A stretch of DNA of 64,000 bases from Candidatus Binatia bacterium. Lineage in GTDB: Bacteria; Desulfobacterota; Binatia; HRBIN30. Positions 1 to 8,650 of the stretch are shown here, piece by piece; the stretch's first letter is position 1; each line of letters starts with the position of its first letter. The stretch lies in contig CALAMI010000015.1 in assembly GCA_937925685.1 (NCBI GenBank), positions 1-64,000 on the forward strand, in the 5' to 3' direction. Under the pieces are notes generated by a model, which searched no databases, was not told the DNA's origin, and worked only from the letters and a program-made list of their open reading frames with translations. The position numbers were made by a program, and so were the translations under genes.

Positions 1-1050
1 CTCCGCTACGTCGCAAATGCCGGCAGCGTTGCGACACAGCGTGCCGGAAGGAGCGAACGTATCGGCCGGACAAGTCGGGCTCGAGCCCGTGCAGGTCTCC
101 GTTACATCGCACACGCTCACCGCCGCACGGCAGATGGTTCCGGCTGGGGAGAGCTGGCAGTCGGAAGTGCAACAAGAATTGGGTTGCCCGTTTGCCCCAC
201 CCAGGTCGCATTGTTCACCAAAAGCGCCTTGCACGATGCCGTCGCCACAAAGTTCTTGGAAATTCACCGTCAAAAATTGCCCATCGGAATTGATGTCTCT
301 GCTCGGGCTTCCCGGATACTCGCAAGCGCCACACTCCGTGGTGCTGCCGTTTTGTTGCCCCACGCGCACCGCCGCTTCGCAGGAGTTACTGCGCACGCTC
401 CCCGTCCAAGAAAAAGTGAACGTGTGCGTTTGCGCCACGCCACCACTGAACCGCTCGAATACAGCGGCGCCGCTGTTGTTGAACGGGATCTGACTTCCCC
501 CCGTGTTACCCGTGTTCGCCCCTCCGAACCATCCCGTAACACTCCCCGAGGTGGGCGTGATGTTCGTGCTTCCGGTTACGCCGCTAATTGTCGCTCGTCC
601 GTTGCAACCCGCAGCGTCGTTATTCACTTGAGCGATACCGACGATTTGCGGGGTGACGTTGAGCCGGTAACCCTTCACGGCTGTAGCCGTGAACGAAATG
701 TTATGGACCGCGGTGCCGGCCATGTCGCGCGTCGAAAAAATGCCAACGTCGGCGTTGATGTTCCATGCGTAACGAAATCTAAGCTGCGTTCCGGTGTTGA
801 TCGGGATGCTCGTAGAAAACCCGCAGAATCGATCGGAGGTATTTCCAGCAGAGCAAGAACTACCGCCGGCATGGTTGCTGGGGCTTCCCAACAAGGCATA
901 AGTTGGGGCGCCCACCACGATACCTACCACAAGTCCAGTCAACAGAGCGGCAGTACGTGACCGACTCGAAGGTTTCCCCAACCTCGGTGCCCCGTACACC
1001 CTGACCGAGGCGAGAAACCCACTCTTTGTTGCTCCCCGTTCACTGATCAT
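1..1050 (-). CDS. Secreted protein with disintegrin-like Cys motifs (3' end cut by window edge)
   Basis: Open frame of 350 codons from an ATG at 1048-1050 to the window edge with no stop, so the C-terminus is missing. A GGAGG lies 5 bases before the ATG. Residues about 32-55 form a hydrophobic stretch (TAALLTGLVVGIVVGAPTYA) fitting a signal peptide with a long n-region. The middle is Ser/Thr/Gly/Asn-rich, like a secreted beta-sandwich. From about residue 285 it becomes Cys-rich: CGDGIVQGAFGEQCD resembles the myxococcal-type CGDG..E.CDDG repeat, and CDVTETCTGSSPTCPAD matches the adamalysin disintegrin-like pattern. A second unit starts at the edge. It is probably exported to the surface or medium; function and ligand are unknown. 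The opposite strand has long open frames here, but they lack domain features. Confidence 0.8.
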   Translation of the reverse strand, partial: MISERGATKSGFLASVRVYGAPRLGKPSSRSRTAALLTGLVVGIVVGAPTYALLGSPSNHAGGSSCSAGNTSDRFCGFSTSIPINTGTQLRFRYAWNINADVGIFSTRDMAGTAVHNISFTATAVKGYRLNVTPQIVGIAQVNNDAAGCNGRATISGVTGSTNITPTSGSVTGWFGGANTGNTGGSQIPFNNSGAAVFERFSGGVAQTHTFTFSWTGSVRSNSCEAAVRVGQQNGSTTECGACEYPGSPSRDINSDGQFLTVNFQELCGDGIVQGAFGEQCDLGGANGQPNSCCTSDCQLSPAGTICRAAVSVCDVTETCTGSSPTCPADTFAPSGTLCRNAAGICDVAE

Positions 1051-1413
1051 TGCTCCCTCCTTCGAAGTCCCCGCACACCCAGGATCGGGCCGGCCGTTAA
1101 GCACGACGCGTTCAAGCGATGGCCTGCAGCTGCGCCTCTCCCTCGCATGCGCACTGGCTTTCTACCACAGAAAGCGCCTCGTTTGTCAAGGGTAAACGTT
1201 TGCGCGGATAACCGCCCACACAGTGGGCTCGTGGTTGTCCCTCCCGGCGGGCACGAGTGCCAATCGCCCCATGCTTCAAGCTACCCCCCAAAAACGGTTC
1301 ACGAGGATTGCGCGTCGCATCCTGGCATGCTCGAGCATCTCGAGATCGGCTGCGCTCCGCCACGCCGGCCCGTGCGCTCCACCTTGGAAGACGGAGAGAG
1401 GGAGGGGGTCGAG
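1051..1413. other. Intergenic gap between two minus-strand genes
   Basis: These 363 bases hold the ribosome binding site and candidate promoter of the left-edge secreted protein. Frames that cross it are extensions of antisense shadows of the alcohol dehydrogenase. No RNA gene or repeat was recognised. Confidence 0.5.
1159..1189 (-). promoter_or_regulatory. Candidate sigma70 promoter for the secreted protein at the left edge
   Basis: On the minus strand a perfect TTGACA (1184-1189) is followed after 19 bases by TAGAAA (1159-1164, four of six matches to TATAAT). The spacer is two bases longer than ideal. It would give a leader of about 100 bases before the ATG at 1050. No competing gene is nearby. 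Confidence 0.4.
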
Positions 1414-2442
1414 TTACGCGCTCGCCTCTACGCTCACTTTAATCGCCCCAGAACCTTTGTCCGAAGCCGTCTGAAACGCCGTGGCAATGTTTTCCAAGGG
1501 AAACCGGTGCGTCACCAAGCCACGCACCGCACTCGCCTCAGCGCGCAGCACTTCCACAGCACGTTCGAAATCGGCACCAGCGATGGTTCGGCCGTAGGTC
1601 ATGGAGCCCACCACGCGGATTTCCCGAACGACCAACAAGATCCCATTGAGCTGTGGCATCGATGTAAACAGGCCTAGAACGACCACGCTGCCTCCCGCCC
1701 GAACTAGCGGCAATGCTTGTTCGAGCGTATCGGCCCGGCCACCCACGGTCTCGACGACAATGTCGGGAGCTGTGCGACTGCCCGCCTCGAAGAGTTCCGT
1801 GGCGGCGGCAGGCCCGGTAAATACCCGGTCGGCACCCAGTGCTTTGGCAGCCTCAGCCTGGTGCGGATAGCGGGCAGATACCCACACCTCGCCCGCGCCG
1901 TTGTGACGGGCAGCCACTACCGAAAGAAGCCCTATGGTACCCGCGCCGAGCACGGCTACACGGTCTCCTGCGTGCATCGGCGCAATCCGTAAGCCATGCA
2001 CAGCGACGGCAAGCGGCTCGACCAAAGCCGCCACGGCCCAATCTAAATCGCCGGGCACGGGGAACACGGCAGACTCCGGAACCCGTACGTAATCGGCAAA
2101 CCCGCCATCGGCCATGTTTCCCAGCACCTTCACGTGCGGACACAACTGGTAGTTGCCGCTACGGCAAAAGTTACAGCGCTGGCAAGCGATCAGTGGTTCG
2201 ATCACTACCGGGTCTCCCTCGCGCAGACGCGTCACCCCAGGGCCGACCCGGGCGATCTCGCCGCTAATCTCGTGGCCGGGACACACGGGGGGTGGTGGGA
2301 GGTGGCCGCAGAAGAAATGCAGATCGCTGCCACAAATGCCACAGTTTCGCACCCGCACGGTCACTTCGTGATCAGCCGGCTCTGGCACCGGCACATCGCG
2401 AATTTCGATCTTACCCGCTTCCACACAAAACGCTGCGCGCAC
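1414..2442 (-). CDS. Zinc-dependent medium-chain alcohol/polyol dehydrogenase
   Basis: A 342-residue MDR-superfamily NAD(P)-dependent dehydrogenase. The GroES-like half shows the catalytic zinc signature (NCGICGSD with Cys37, PGHEISGEIARVG with His57/Glu58). Structural zinc ligands are the Cys quartet 87/90/93/101 (CQRCNFCRSGNYQLC). A Rossmann motif GAGTIGLLS follows near residues 166-174. Length and order match the sorbitol/threonine dehydrogenase group, but the substrate cannot be assigned. The start is GTG with a strong GGAGG 6 bases upstream. It lies 28 bases after the HupE-like gene and is probably the last gene of that operon. It is not a quinone oxidoreductase type, because both zinc sites are present. 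Confidence 0.88.
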   Translation of the reverse strand: MRAAFCVEAGKIEIRDVPVPEPADHEVTVRVRNCGICGSDLHFFCGHLPPPPVCPGHEISGEIARVGPGVTRLREGDPVVIEPLIACQRCNFCRSGNYQLCPHVKVLGNMADGGFADYVRVPESAVFPVPGDLDWAVAALVEPLAVAVHGLRIAPMHAGDRVAVLGAGTIGLLSVVAARHNGAGEVWVSARYPHQAEAAKALGADRVFTGPAAATELFEAGSRTAPDIVVETVGGRADTLEQALPLVRAGGSVVVLGLFTSMPQLNGILLVVREIRVVGSMTYGRTIAGADFERAVEVLRAEASAVRGLVTHRFPLENIATAFQTASDKGSGAIKVSVEASA

Positions 2443-2470
2443 TTCGCACCTCCTCGAAGAAAGCCGAGAT

Positions 2471-3697
2471 TTATTCGAACGTCCTGGACAAAAACCAGTA
2501 GGTGCCCAAAGCCAGCACGAGCGTGGACGCTCCTTCGACTACGGCACTACTGATCATCGGCTTTTGGCGCTGCAGCCAGCGAAGCGCCGGCCACACCGCG
2601 ACAACCACCGCCAACTGCCCCAGTTCCACTCCGAGGTTGAAACCGAGCAGTGCCCAGGCCAGTGCCGCGGGTGCCAAGCTGGCCTCGACCAACACAGAGG
2701 CAAAACCAAAGCCGTGGACCAAGCCAAACAAAAACGCCACAGTCCAGCGTAACGAATCGATTCGCCGTACGTCTCGTGCCAGCGCGAAAAAGGAACTGAC
2801 GAACAACGCCAAGCCAGCAGCAATCTGCGGAGCCACGCGGCCGACTCCGAAAGCGGCCAACACAGCCACCACAACCGCCGCTGTGGCTAGGAGCCATGGT
2901 CCCCGCCAGCGCCGGCCCGCGCGTAACCACAAATTCTCGGTTGCCACCATGGCGATGGAGAAGCCTATAAGAGCCTCGATCGCATGGGCTTGTGGGCGAA
3001 GCCAGCCCAAAACCGAACAAGCTAAGGTGACACTGTGTGCGACCGTGAACGCTGTCACCACCTTCGCCAGCGATCGAAGAGATCCACCGAGAAGAATCAA
3101 GGCGAGCACGAACGCTAAGTGATCGTAACCGGTCGCAATGTGTTCGATGCCGAGGAGCACATAGGAAAAGAACCCGGTAGCTACCCGGTCGCGATCGGGT
3201 TCGGAGGCCATCAGAAGCCACTCGCGTTGGGTGGCGGTGAGCACGCGTTCGAGCGCCGCCGGACCCAAGCCTTCGATGCGCACAAAATGCAGGTGACTGG
3301 GTACAACGTCGAACAACACGTCGCTGCGCAGCCGTAACGAGCGCCAGTGGGGACACTGTACGGACCACGTAATCGCCAGGCGTCCGGCACCAGGGTGAAC
3401 ACTGCGCGGCGCCTCGAGCACCGGGCACGGTTCGCTGTCTGCAGTCAATTGCAAGCGCGCCACCAGGTACTGGGCCAGTTCTTGGTCGCGGGCTTTGGGC
3501 GGGTAAAGGCCCCACTCGAAGTGGGTGACATCCAACTCCGCCAGGCGCACGGTGACGCGCACTTGTGCGCCATCGAATCGCCAACTGGAGTACGACTGCG
3601 TACGGTCGTGAGCTACGGCCGGTATTGCCCACCACAAGAGGGTCATCCAGGCCAAGAAGCGCTTGCTCGGCATGAACGACGCGAGGGTGCAAGTCAC
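2471..3697 (-). CDS. HupE/UreJ-family integral membrane protein with periplasmic N-domain
   Basis: 408 residues. An N-terminal signal peptide (FLAWMTLLWWAIPAVAHD) is followed by about 140 residues of soluble beta-rich domain and then about seven hydrophobic helices. The first helix carries GIEHIATGYDHLAF, the conserved His/Asp motif of the HupE/UreJ-2 family. HupE relatives are proposed metal (nickel/cobalt) permeases, but this subfamily is uncharacterised. The GTG at 3697 overlaps the upstream stop (GTGA) and has AGGGGA about 10 bases upstream; an in-frame ATG at 3673 is the alternative start. The gene is translationally coupled to the parvulin gene, so the product may need the chaperone or share its envelope role; that link is inference. 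Confidence 0.82.
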   Translation of the reverse strand: MTCTLASFMPSKRFLAWMTLLWWAIPAVAHDRTQSYSSWRFDGAQVRVTVRLAELDVTHFEWGLYPPKARDQELAQYLVARLQLTADSEPCPVLEAPRSVHPGAGRLAITWSVQCPHWRSLRLRSDVLFDVVPSHLHFVRIEGLGPAALERVLTATQREWLLMASEPDRDRVATGFFSYVLLGIEHIATGYDHLAFVLALILLGGSLRSLAKVVTAFTVAHSVTLACSVLGWLRPQAHAIEALIGFSIAMVATENLWLRAGRRWRGPWLLATAAVVVAVLAAFGVGRVAPQIAAGLALFVSSFFALARDVRRIDSLRWTVAFLFGLVHGFGFASVLVEASLAPAALAWALLGFNLGVELGQLAVVVAVWPALRWLQRQKPMISSAVVEGASTLVLALGTYWFLSRTFE

Positions 3698-4671
3698 GGT
3701 TCGTTGGTCCCCTCGAGGTCTTTTAAGGCCTCCGGTGCCAAGACGATCGTTGTCCGGCTGCGCAGTTCGTCCAAGTACGTGCGCAAGGCCTGATCTGCCG
3801 CACGGCGGCGGAACTCGTTAGCCACCTGGGCGCGGATATCTTCGAAGTTTGGCGGTAGGCCAGCGCGTCGCTCTACGAGGCGAAGGATGTGAAACCCCGT
3901 TGCCGAGCGGACCGGAGGGCTCACATCACCGTTGCCGAGCTCCATCACCGTGCGTAGCACCGTGGGACCGAGCAACTCACCCACCTTGGTCGCAGGCAAA
4001 GGCGCGTCGGGCAGCGGCGGAGACTCGGGGTCGCTCATGGCTTGGCGCACGACATCGAAAGGCTCGCCGTGCACGATTTTCTCGTATGCTGCCCGGGCGC
4101 GCGCTTCTGTAACGGCAGCCTCTGCGGGAGAGTCTACGCGAAACCAAATTTGGCGCACGTGGAAGAGGTCGGGCCCGCTAAACCAATCCCGATTCGCTTC
4201 GTAAAAGCGTCGGAGCTCCTCGTCGCTGACCTCGGCGTGTTCTTGGGTGGCGACGATCGAGTCGATGAGCGCGCTCACCAAGGCACGGCGGGCCCGCACA
4301 TCGGTGCGCGGCAGTTCCAGTTCGAGGGCACGATTCAGCAGCAACTCCTCGTCGATGAGGCGTTGCAAAGCGTGGACACGGTCCTCCGAGGTTAAGGGCG
4401 ATTTGCGATCTCGAGCCAACGCCGCCAAGGTGCGTTCGTACTCGGCACGGGACACCACGGCCTCGCCCACGCGAGCGACTGCCCCTGGAGGGAGAGGAGC
4501 CTGATCGTGCCCGGACCTAGCGATGCCCACGGCCATCAAGGTGACCCCGCCGACGATCCCGGACGCGAACAACCAGCGGACGCGGCGAGGCGAAAGGTCG
4601 GGCCGATCCACACCTAGCTGGGCGGACGCAGGTAGATCGGGCTCGACCACGCGCGTTCCTGATTGGGCCAT
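3694..4671 (-). CDS. Membrane-anchored parvulin-type peptidyl-prolyl isomerase
   Basis: 325 residues from the ATG at 4671. A single hydrophobic helix at residues about 33-51 would anchor the protein with its C-terminal bulk in the periplasm. A SurA/PrsA-like N-region (about 65-165, with RLIDEELLLNRALE) precedes a parvulin PpiC domain (about 168-290) ending in GFHILRLVERR. Such proteins fold or escort outer-membrane and secreted proteins. The frame is open further upstream to 4902, but that part is antisense-like low-complexity Arg/Leu/Gly and overlaps DUF3604 deeply, so I chose the internal ATG. With this start the gene still overlaps the DUF3604 gene by 58 bases. Downstream overlap with the HupE-like gene supports an operon. 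Confidence 0.82.
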   Translation of the reverse strand: MAQSGTRVVEPDLPASAQLGVDRPDLSPRRVRWLFASGIVGGVTLMAVGIARSGHDQAPLPPGAVARVGEAVVSRAEYERTLAALARDRKSPLTSEDRVHALQRLIDEELLLNRALELELPRTDVRARRALVSALIDSIVATQEHAEVSDEELRRFYEANRDWFSGPDLFHVRQIWFRVDSPAEAAVTEARARAAYEKIVHGEPFDVVRQAMSDPESPPLPDAPLPATKVGELLGPTVLRTVMELGNGDVSPPVRSATGFHILRLVERRAGLPPNFEDIRAQVANEFRRRAADQALRTYLDELRSRTTIVLAPEALKDLEGTNEP

Positions 4672-6833
4672 AAACAATCGTCGTCGTAAGGAGTCCGGTA
4701 GTCCCCGTAGCAGGGACGAACCTCCACGCAATTGCCTTGGTCGTCGTGCCGGCAACGCAAGCCGCCAGCATTCACGGCCAAGGTGGGCTCCTGCAAGGCG
4801 CGCACGTAGTAGACGAATTCGCGACCGGCCGCGACGTAATCCGGATCCTCGAACTCGACCTCGCAACCCGAGGTCGCGCTCGGGCACTCGAAGCGCCGCC
4901 AAGGATCCTCGATGAGGGTGCCAATAGGCTCGGCGGCATGATTCTGCGGCCGGATGCGAACGACATGGATTTCGGTAATGCGGTGGCGCTCATCCGCGGG
5001 GTGGTAACACTCGCCCCGGCACAAACGCTCGAGCCGCTCCGGGCTAAGTGCGCGGTGAGCGTAATCCGGGCAACCTGCAAGTTGCTTGCGGGCACCAATG
5101 GCGCGCACGCGAAAGCGGGGGGTGTCTGTTAGCACGGTCTCCGATCCCATCGGTAGCGTTGCATTGCCGTGCACAAGATCGAACCAAAGCAAGATGCGGT
5201 CGCCACTGGTTGCATAGACCTCTCGGCGTTCGAGGGCCCGCCAAATTGCCTCGCGGTCGCGCCCCTCGGCATGAACGGCCACCAGGCCACCGGTCATGAA
5301 GAACGACGCCTGCCGCTCGAATTCCAAAATTTGGAACGGTTGCACGCCTGTGAGCATGGCCGGATCGATCGGCCGAGACTCCGGCTGGGGCTTTGCCGAT
5401 GGGAGCAAGCGTTCGTGCCATTTGGCGTCGCGGGCCCCGGCAGCTTCGGTCATCATGCGACGGGCGTACTCCTTGTATCCCGTGCCCGGTCGGGCCGTGT
5501 GGTTGTCGCTCGATGCCACAAAGCCAAAGCGGAAGCGACGTGGTCGGCCGTTCTCGAAGTGAGACAGGGCGAGGTTGTACTGGGCGGAGTTGGTCGGGCG
5601 ATAGTTGAAGGCAGGGTTGAAGCACGTGCGACACTGTCCGCAGTCGAGCCAATCCTCCGCGGTAGCACCGGGAACGGTGCGATGGCCGGCCACGCCGGCC
5701 AGCAAGTAATTTTTCCTCGCCGCGCGCACGCGCTGTTCGCATCGCTCTGGGGCAATGGCCCCGCAACGTTTGCGGATGATTTCTCCAGCTTGCCAGCAAC
5801 ACGGCAAATAGTCTTTTGTGGGCTCGGGGCAAACCGGCTCGCCGTTGCCGTCGAAGCGCACCGGGCGCCACTCCCGATACTCCTCCGAGTTTCCATGGCC
5901 GGAGTAAATTTCGAACAAGAACTGCCGACTGGGGTCGTGCATGCGGCCGACGAGCTGTTTGTCCCAGGAAGCGTCGGGTGGGGTATAAAAGCCCCAAGTG
6001 GTCCCGTGGGGAATCACGATTGCTTCGTAGCCCCCCTGGGCGAGCTTTTCGAACAGCTCCGCCGGTGTACGGGCGTTTTCGTGGCAATCGGCAGGAAGCT
6101 GGCGGGTATCGACACCGCGCGGGCACAACGGCACCTCGCGGTTCTCCCGTTGGAATTCGGCGAAGTCGAAGTACCGTTGTCGATTCGACCAGTCGAGCAG
6201 CGGAAACAAGAGGCGTTGCCGCAGAGGAGGCGGCGCTCGTAGGGCACCGATGAGTTGATCGTCGAGCGCACTGATCGGGCGTTTGGGAACCCGCTCTTCG
6301 TCGGTATGTTTGAGGATCACATTGCGATGGCCGTAGTGCTCCTCGGCGGTGCGGCCGACCTGGCTCCACTCCCAGCCGAGAAAGGCCACGATGTCGGGGT
6401 TTTCCGCATCGCCGGCCAAGGCATTGCACTGGCGGATGGACTCTTTGGTTTCTTGCCAGTGTCGCGGGGTGAGCGCTTCGGCATGATCGTTGATGCTCCA
6501 GAAATCCAACCCCGAGCAGTAGCGCGCAAAGTCACAGGCATCGGCAGGGGGATGGGTGCCCTCCCCCTGCAACATCGGCAAGCTGCGGATAAACGCATCA
6601 GCGGAAAAGGTCGTGTGGACGTGCAAGTCGCCAAAGAGAATTTGCTTTTGCGGTGGCGCGGCCGGCGCCAAGCGCTCCGCAGCGGCACGCTCGCTCGCCG
6701 CCCGAACAGCCACCGCCTCTTCCGGTACCCGTCGGCCCTGGATGACCCCTGGGCCTTGGTGCTGCCCGCGGCAGCCGACAACGAGCGAAAGCATCGTTAC
6801 AACAAATAAACCGGCCACGTTTCTTTTGCGCAT
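4614..6833 (-). CDS. DUF3604 lipoprotein (PHP-like putative metallohydrolase)
   Basis: 739 residues with a lipoprotein signal (lipobox LVVGC, Cys21). GDLHVHTTFSADAF (residues 69-82) is the N-terminal His-x-His metal motif shared by DUF3604 and PHP phosphoesterase-like proteins. Other family-like blocks are DFWSINDHAEALT, VAFLGWEWSQ, RFGFVASSDNHTARPGTGYKEYARR and REVYATSGDRILLWFDL. DUF3604 has no established substrate; metal-dependent hydrolysis is inferred from the motifs. Many Cys residues in the middle (for example CGQCRTC) could form disulfides after export. It heads a four-gene run with parvulin, HupE-like and alcohol dehydrogenase genes. The 85-base gap upstream shows no clear promoter. 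Confidence 0.87.
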   Translation of the reverse strand: MRKRNVAGLFVVTMLSLVVGCRGQHQGPGVIQGRRVPEEAVAVRAASERAAAERLAPAAPPQKQILFGDLHVHTTFSADAFIRSLPMLQGEGTHPPADACDFARYCSGLDFWSINDHAEALTPRHWQETKESIRQCNALAGDAENPDIVAFLGWEWSQVGRTAEEHYGHRNVILKHTDEERVPKRPISALDDQLIGALRAPPPLRQRLLFPLLDWSNRQRYFDFAEFQRENREVPLCPRGVDTRQLPADCHENARTPAELFEKLAQGGYEAIVIPHGTTWGFYTPPDASWDKQLVGRMHDPSRQFLFEIYSGHGNSEEYREWRPVRFDGNGEPVCPEPTKDYLPCCWQAGEIIRKRCGAIAPERCEQRVRAARKNYLLAGVAGHRTVPGATAEDWLDCGQCRTCFNPAFNYRPTNSAQYNLALSHFENGRPRRFRFGFVASSDNHTARPGTGYKEYARRMMTEAAGARDAKWHERLLPSAKPQPESRPIDPAMLTGVQPFQILEFERQASFFMTGGLVAVHAEGRDREAIWRALERREVYATSGDRILLWFDLVHGNATLPMGSETVLTDTPRFRVRAIGARKQLAGCPDYAHRALSPERLERLCRGECYHPADERHRITEIHVVRIRPQNHAAEPIGTLIEDPWRRFECPSATSGCEVEFEDPDYVAAGREFVYYVRALQEPTLAVNAGGLRCRHDDQGNCVEVRPCYGDYRTPYDDDCLWPNQERAWSSPIYLRPPS

Positions 6834-6918
6834 GCGGCGCGCCTACCACCACACGTGTCGTGAAGCTAGCCGGCTTCGAAGTGGCAACCTGGGGCGCCCT
6901 GACGGCATGGGAGGGACG

Positions 6919-8037
6919 TCACGACAAAGGGAAGTGATAGCCGAGGTCGAGTGGTCCGCTATCGCGGGAGAGCCCTGTGGTCGAACGATCGCGCAATAGG
7001 CGGCGCAGCTCGACGAAGTCGTCTAGAGGGTCGCCCGCGTCAATGGCCGGGCTCGCAGAAAGCAAACGAAAATCGCCGCTGGGGGCATCGGCAAACAGTG
7101 CGTCACGGTTCACGTCATGCAGCCCGCGGATGCCCTGAACTCCCGAAGGAAAGTAGGTCGCTGGAAACACCAGATTAAAATCACCGCGGTAACCCGTATG
7201 GCTAGGCGGCCGTGTGGTCACCTTGATGTTTTCCTGACCCGCCGCGGCCAAACCATTTTGCTGCACGATGTTGTTGAGTACCGAGGCCCCGGGAGAAGCC
7301 TTCACCGAATTGCCAATTTCGATGCCGCGGCCACCGTTGCCAAAAACGGTGTTGTGGAGCAGGCGCGCCGCCGAAGAACCGGTTGTCGTCCCGCCGATGC
7401 GTAACCCAATGCCGGCGTTGCCGTAAACCAAGTTGTTGAACACCAGCACCCGCGCCGAATCCTGAATGCGAATGCCATCGCCATTGTTGGCAAAGACCAC
7501 GCAGTTACGGATCACAGCATCATCGCTGCCGCTTTTCAGCACGATCCCGCCATCGCCGGCACCGACAATCGTGAAGCCGTCGATGACCACACCGTTCACG
7601 TTCGCGAAGCCAAAGCCCGGCCCGGCACCGGTGTTGCGGAGATCGACAACGACCCGACCTTGCGCCAGAAAGGTCAGCCGTTTGGGCACTTGCCCTGTTT
7701 CTCTAGTGGTCACCGGCTGGCGATAGCTTCCCGGAGCCACGATAATCGTGTAATCGCTCAGAGCAATTTGCGCCGCGCGGCGAATCGTGGCCAAGGGCAC
7801 GCTCGGATCGGCACCCGAGTTGGCGTCGTTACCAAAGGGGGCCACGTAACACACCTTGGTGTTCGGGTTACAGGGCGGGGGCGCAGGGATCACGATGTCG
7901 CTGCCACCGCCACAGGCGGCCACGAGCATGGCGACCATGGGCAACCACGCCAACGGCCATAGACCAGAGGGTGGCCTTAGCGAGTCGCCTCTCGCTCGCC
8001 CGCAACTTTTAAAGCTGCTCGTTCTCTCCTTTTTCAT
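6919..8037 (-). CDS. Right-handed parallel beta-helix lipoprotein
   Basis: 372 residues from the ATG at 8037; the open frame to 8262 was not used because it runs into lemA. The lipobox is LVAAC (Cys42), followed by GGG. The mature part begins with a CYVAPFGNDANSGADPSVPLATIRRAA block, typical of the DUF1565/pectate-lyase-like start. It continues with repeated VVIDGFTI, VIRNCVVFANNGDGIRIQD and VFNNLVYGNAGIGLRI rungs (about residues 140-270), the signature of PbH1 repeats. Family members bind or cleave polysaccharides or act as surface adhesins; no catalytic residues can be named. It lies 22 bases after lemA and may be cotranscribed. Confidence 0.85.
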   Translation of the reverse strand: MKKERTSSFKSCGRARGDSLRPPSGLWPLAWLPMVAMLVAACGGGSDIVIPAPPPCNPNTKVCYVAPFGNDANSGADPSVPLATIRRAAQIALSDYTIIVAPGSYRQPVTTRETGQVPKRLTFLAQGRVVVDLRNTGAGPGFGFANVNGVVIDGFTIVGAGDGGIVLKSGSDDAVIRNCVVFANNGDGIRIQDSARVLVFNNLVYGNAGIGLRIGGTTTGSSAARLLHNTVFGNGGRGIEIGNSVKASPGASVLNNIVQQNGLAAAGQENIKVTTRPPSHTGYRGDFNLVFPATYFPSGVQGIRGLHDVNRDALFADAPSGDFRLLSASPAIDAGDPLDDFVELRRLLRDRSTTGLSRDSGPLDLGYHFPLS

Positions 8038-8059
8038 CGATGACCTTTCCGCACCGATT

Positions 8060-8608
8060 TCAGAACTGTACGCGAGGCACAGCTTCCGCCCCTTTGGCGG
8101 CCTCGAAATATTTTTCTTCGCTGAATCCGAATGCTCGGGCCACGAACCGCTGGGGGATTTTTTTGATGTAAGCGTTGTACTCGCGCACTGCTTCGTTGTA
8201 GCGTCGTCGCTCGGTGGCAAGGCGATTCTCCGTTCCGGCCAGTTCGTCCGACAAGCGGGCAAACTGCTCGTTCGCCTTCAAGTCTGGATACCGTTCCGCG
8301 ATAGCTAGCAGCCGGGCCAGTGCCGAGTTCAACTCGCTAGCCGCCTCGATTTTCTCCTCCCGGGTGTTGGCACCGACCAGACGTGCCCGCGCGTCGGCAA
8401 CGTGTTCGAAGATTTCTCGTTCGTGTTTCGCGTACCCCTTTGCGACCTCGAGCAAGTTGGGAATCAAGTCACTGCGGCGCTGCAGCTGGTTTTCCACCTG
8501 CGCCCACGCAGCATCCACATGTTCGTGTAACTCGACCATGGTGTTGTAGCCACACCCACCCGCCCCTGCGGCAAGGATCGCAACCAACCACACTATCGTC
8601 CGCGGCAT
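8060..8608 (-). CDS. lemA: LemA family lipoprotein
   Basis: 182 residues. A signal peptide ends in GAGGC, a likely lipobox at Cys19. The LemA core follows: YNTMVELHEHVDAAWAQVENQLQRRSDLIPNLLEVAKGYA, then long amphipathic helices with EYNAYIKKIPQRFVARAFGF near the C-terminus. LemA proteins are membrane-bound, helical and of unsettled function, and often pair with TPM-domain proteins, exactly as here (42 bases downstream of the TPM gene). GGAGGAGG precedes the ATG. Confidence 0.92.
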   Translation of the reverse strand: MPRTIVWLVAILAAGAGGCGYNTMVELHEHVDAAWAQVENQLQRRSDLIPNLLEVAKGYAKHEREIFEHVADARARLVGANTREEKIEAASELNSALARLLAIAERYPDLKANEQFARLSDELAGTENRLATERRRYNEAVREYNAYIKKIPQRFVARAFGFSEEKYFEAAKGAEAVPRVQF

Positions 8609-8650
8609 CTAGCCTCCTCCGCACAATCCGTTACACCGATTTGCGCGGCT

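Noticed and set aside
184..960. 258-codon plus-strand open frame at the left edge
   Set aside because: It is antisense to the secreted disintegrin-motif protein, is Arg/Ser-rich without domains, and has no ribosome binding site; the minus-strand frame has a signal peptide and Cys repeats.
5044..6429. 461-codon minus-strand frame inside the DUF3604 gene
   Set aside because: Same strand, shifted frame, Arg/Pro-rich, with no conserved motif, unlike the DUF3604 frame.
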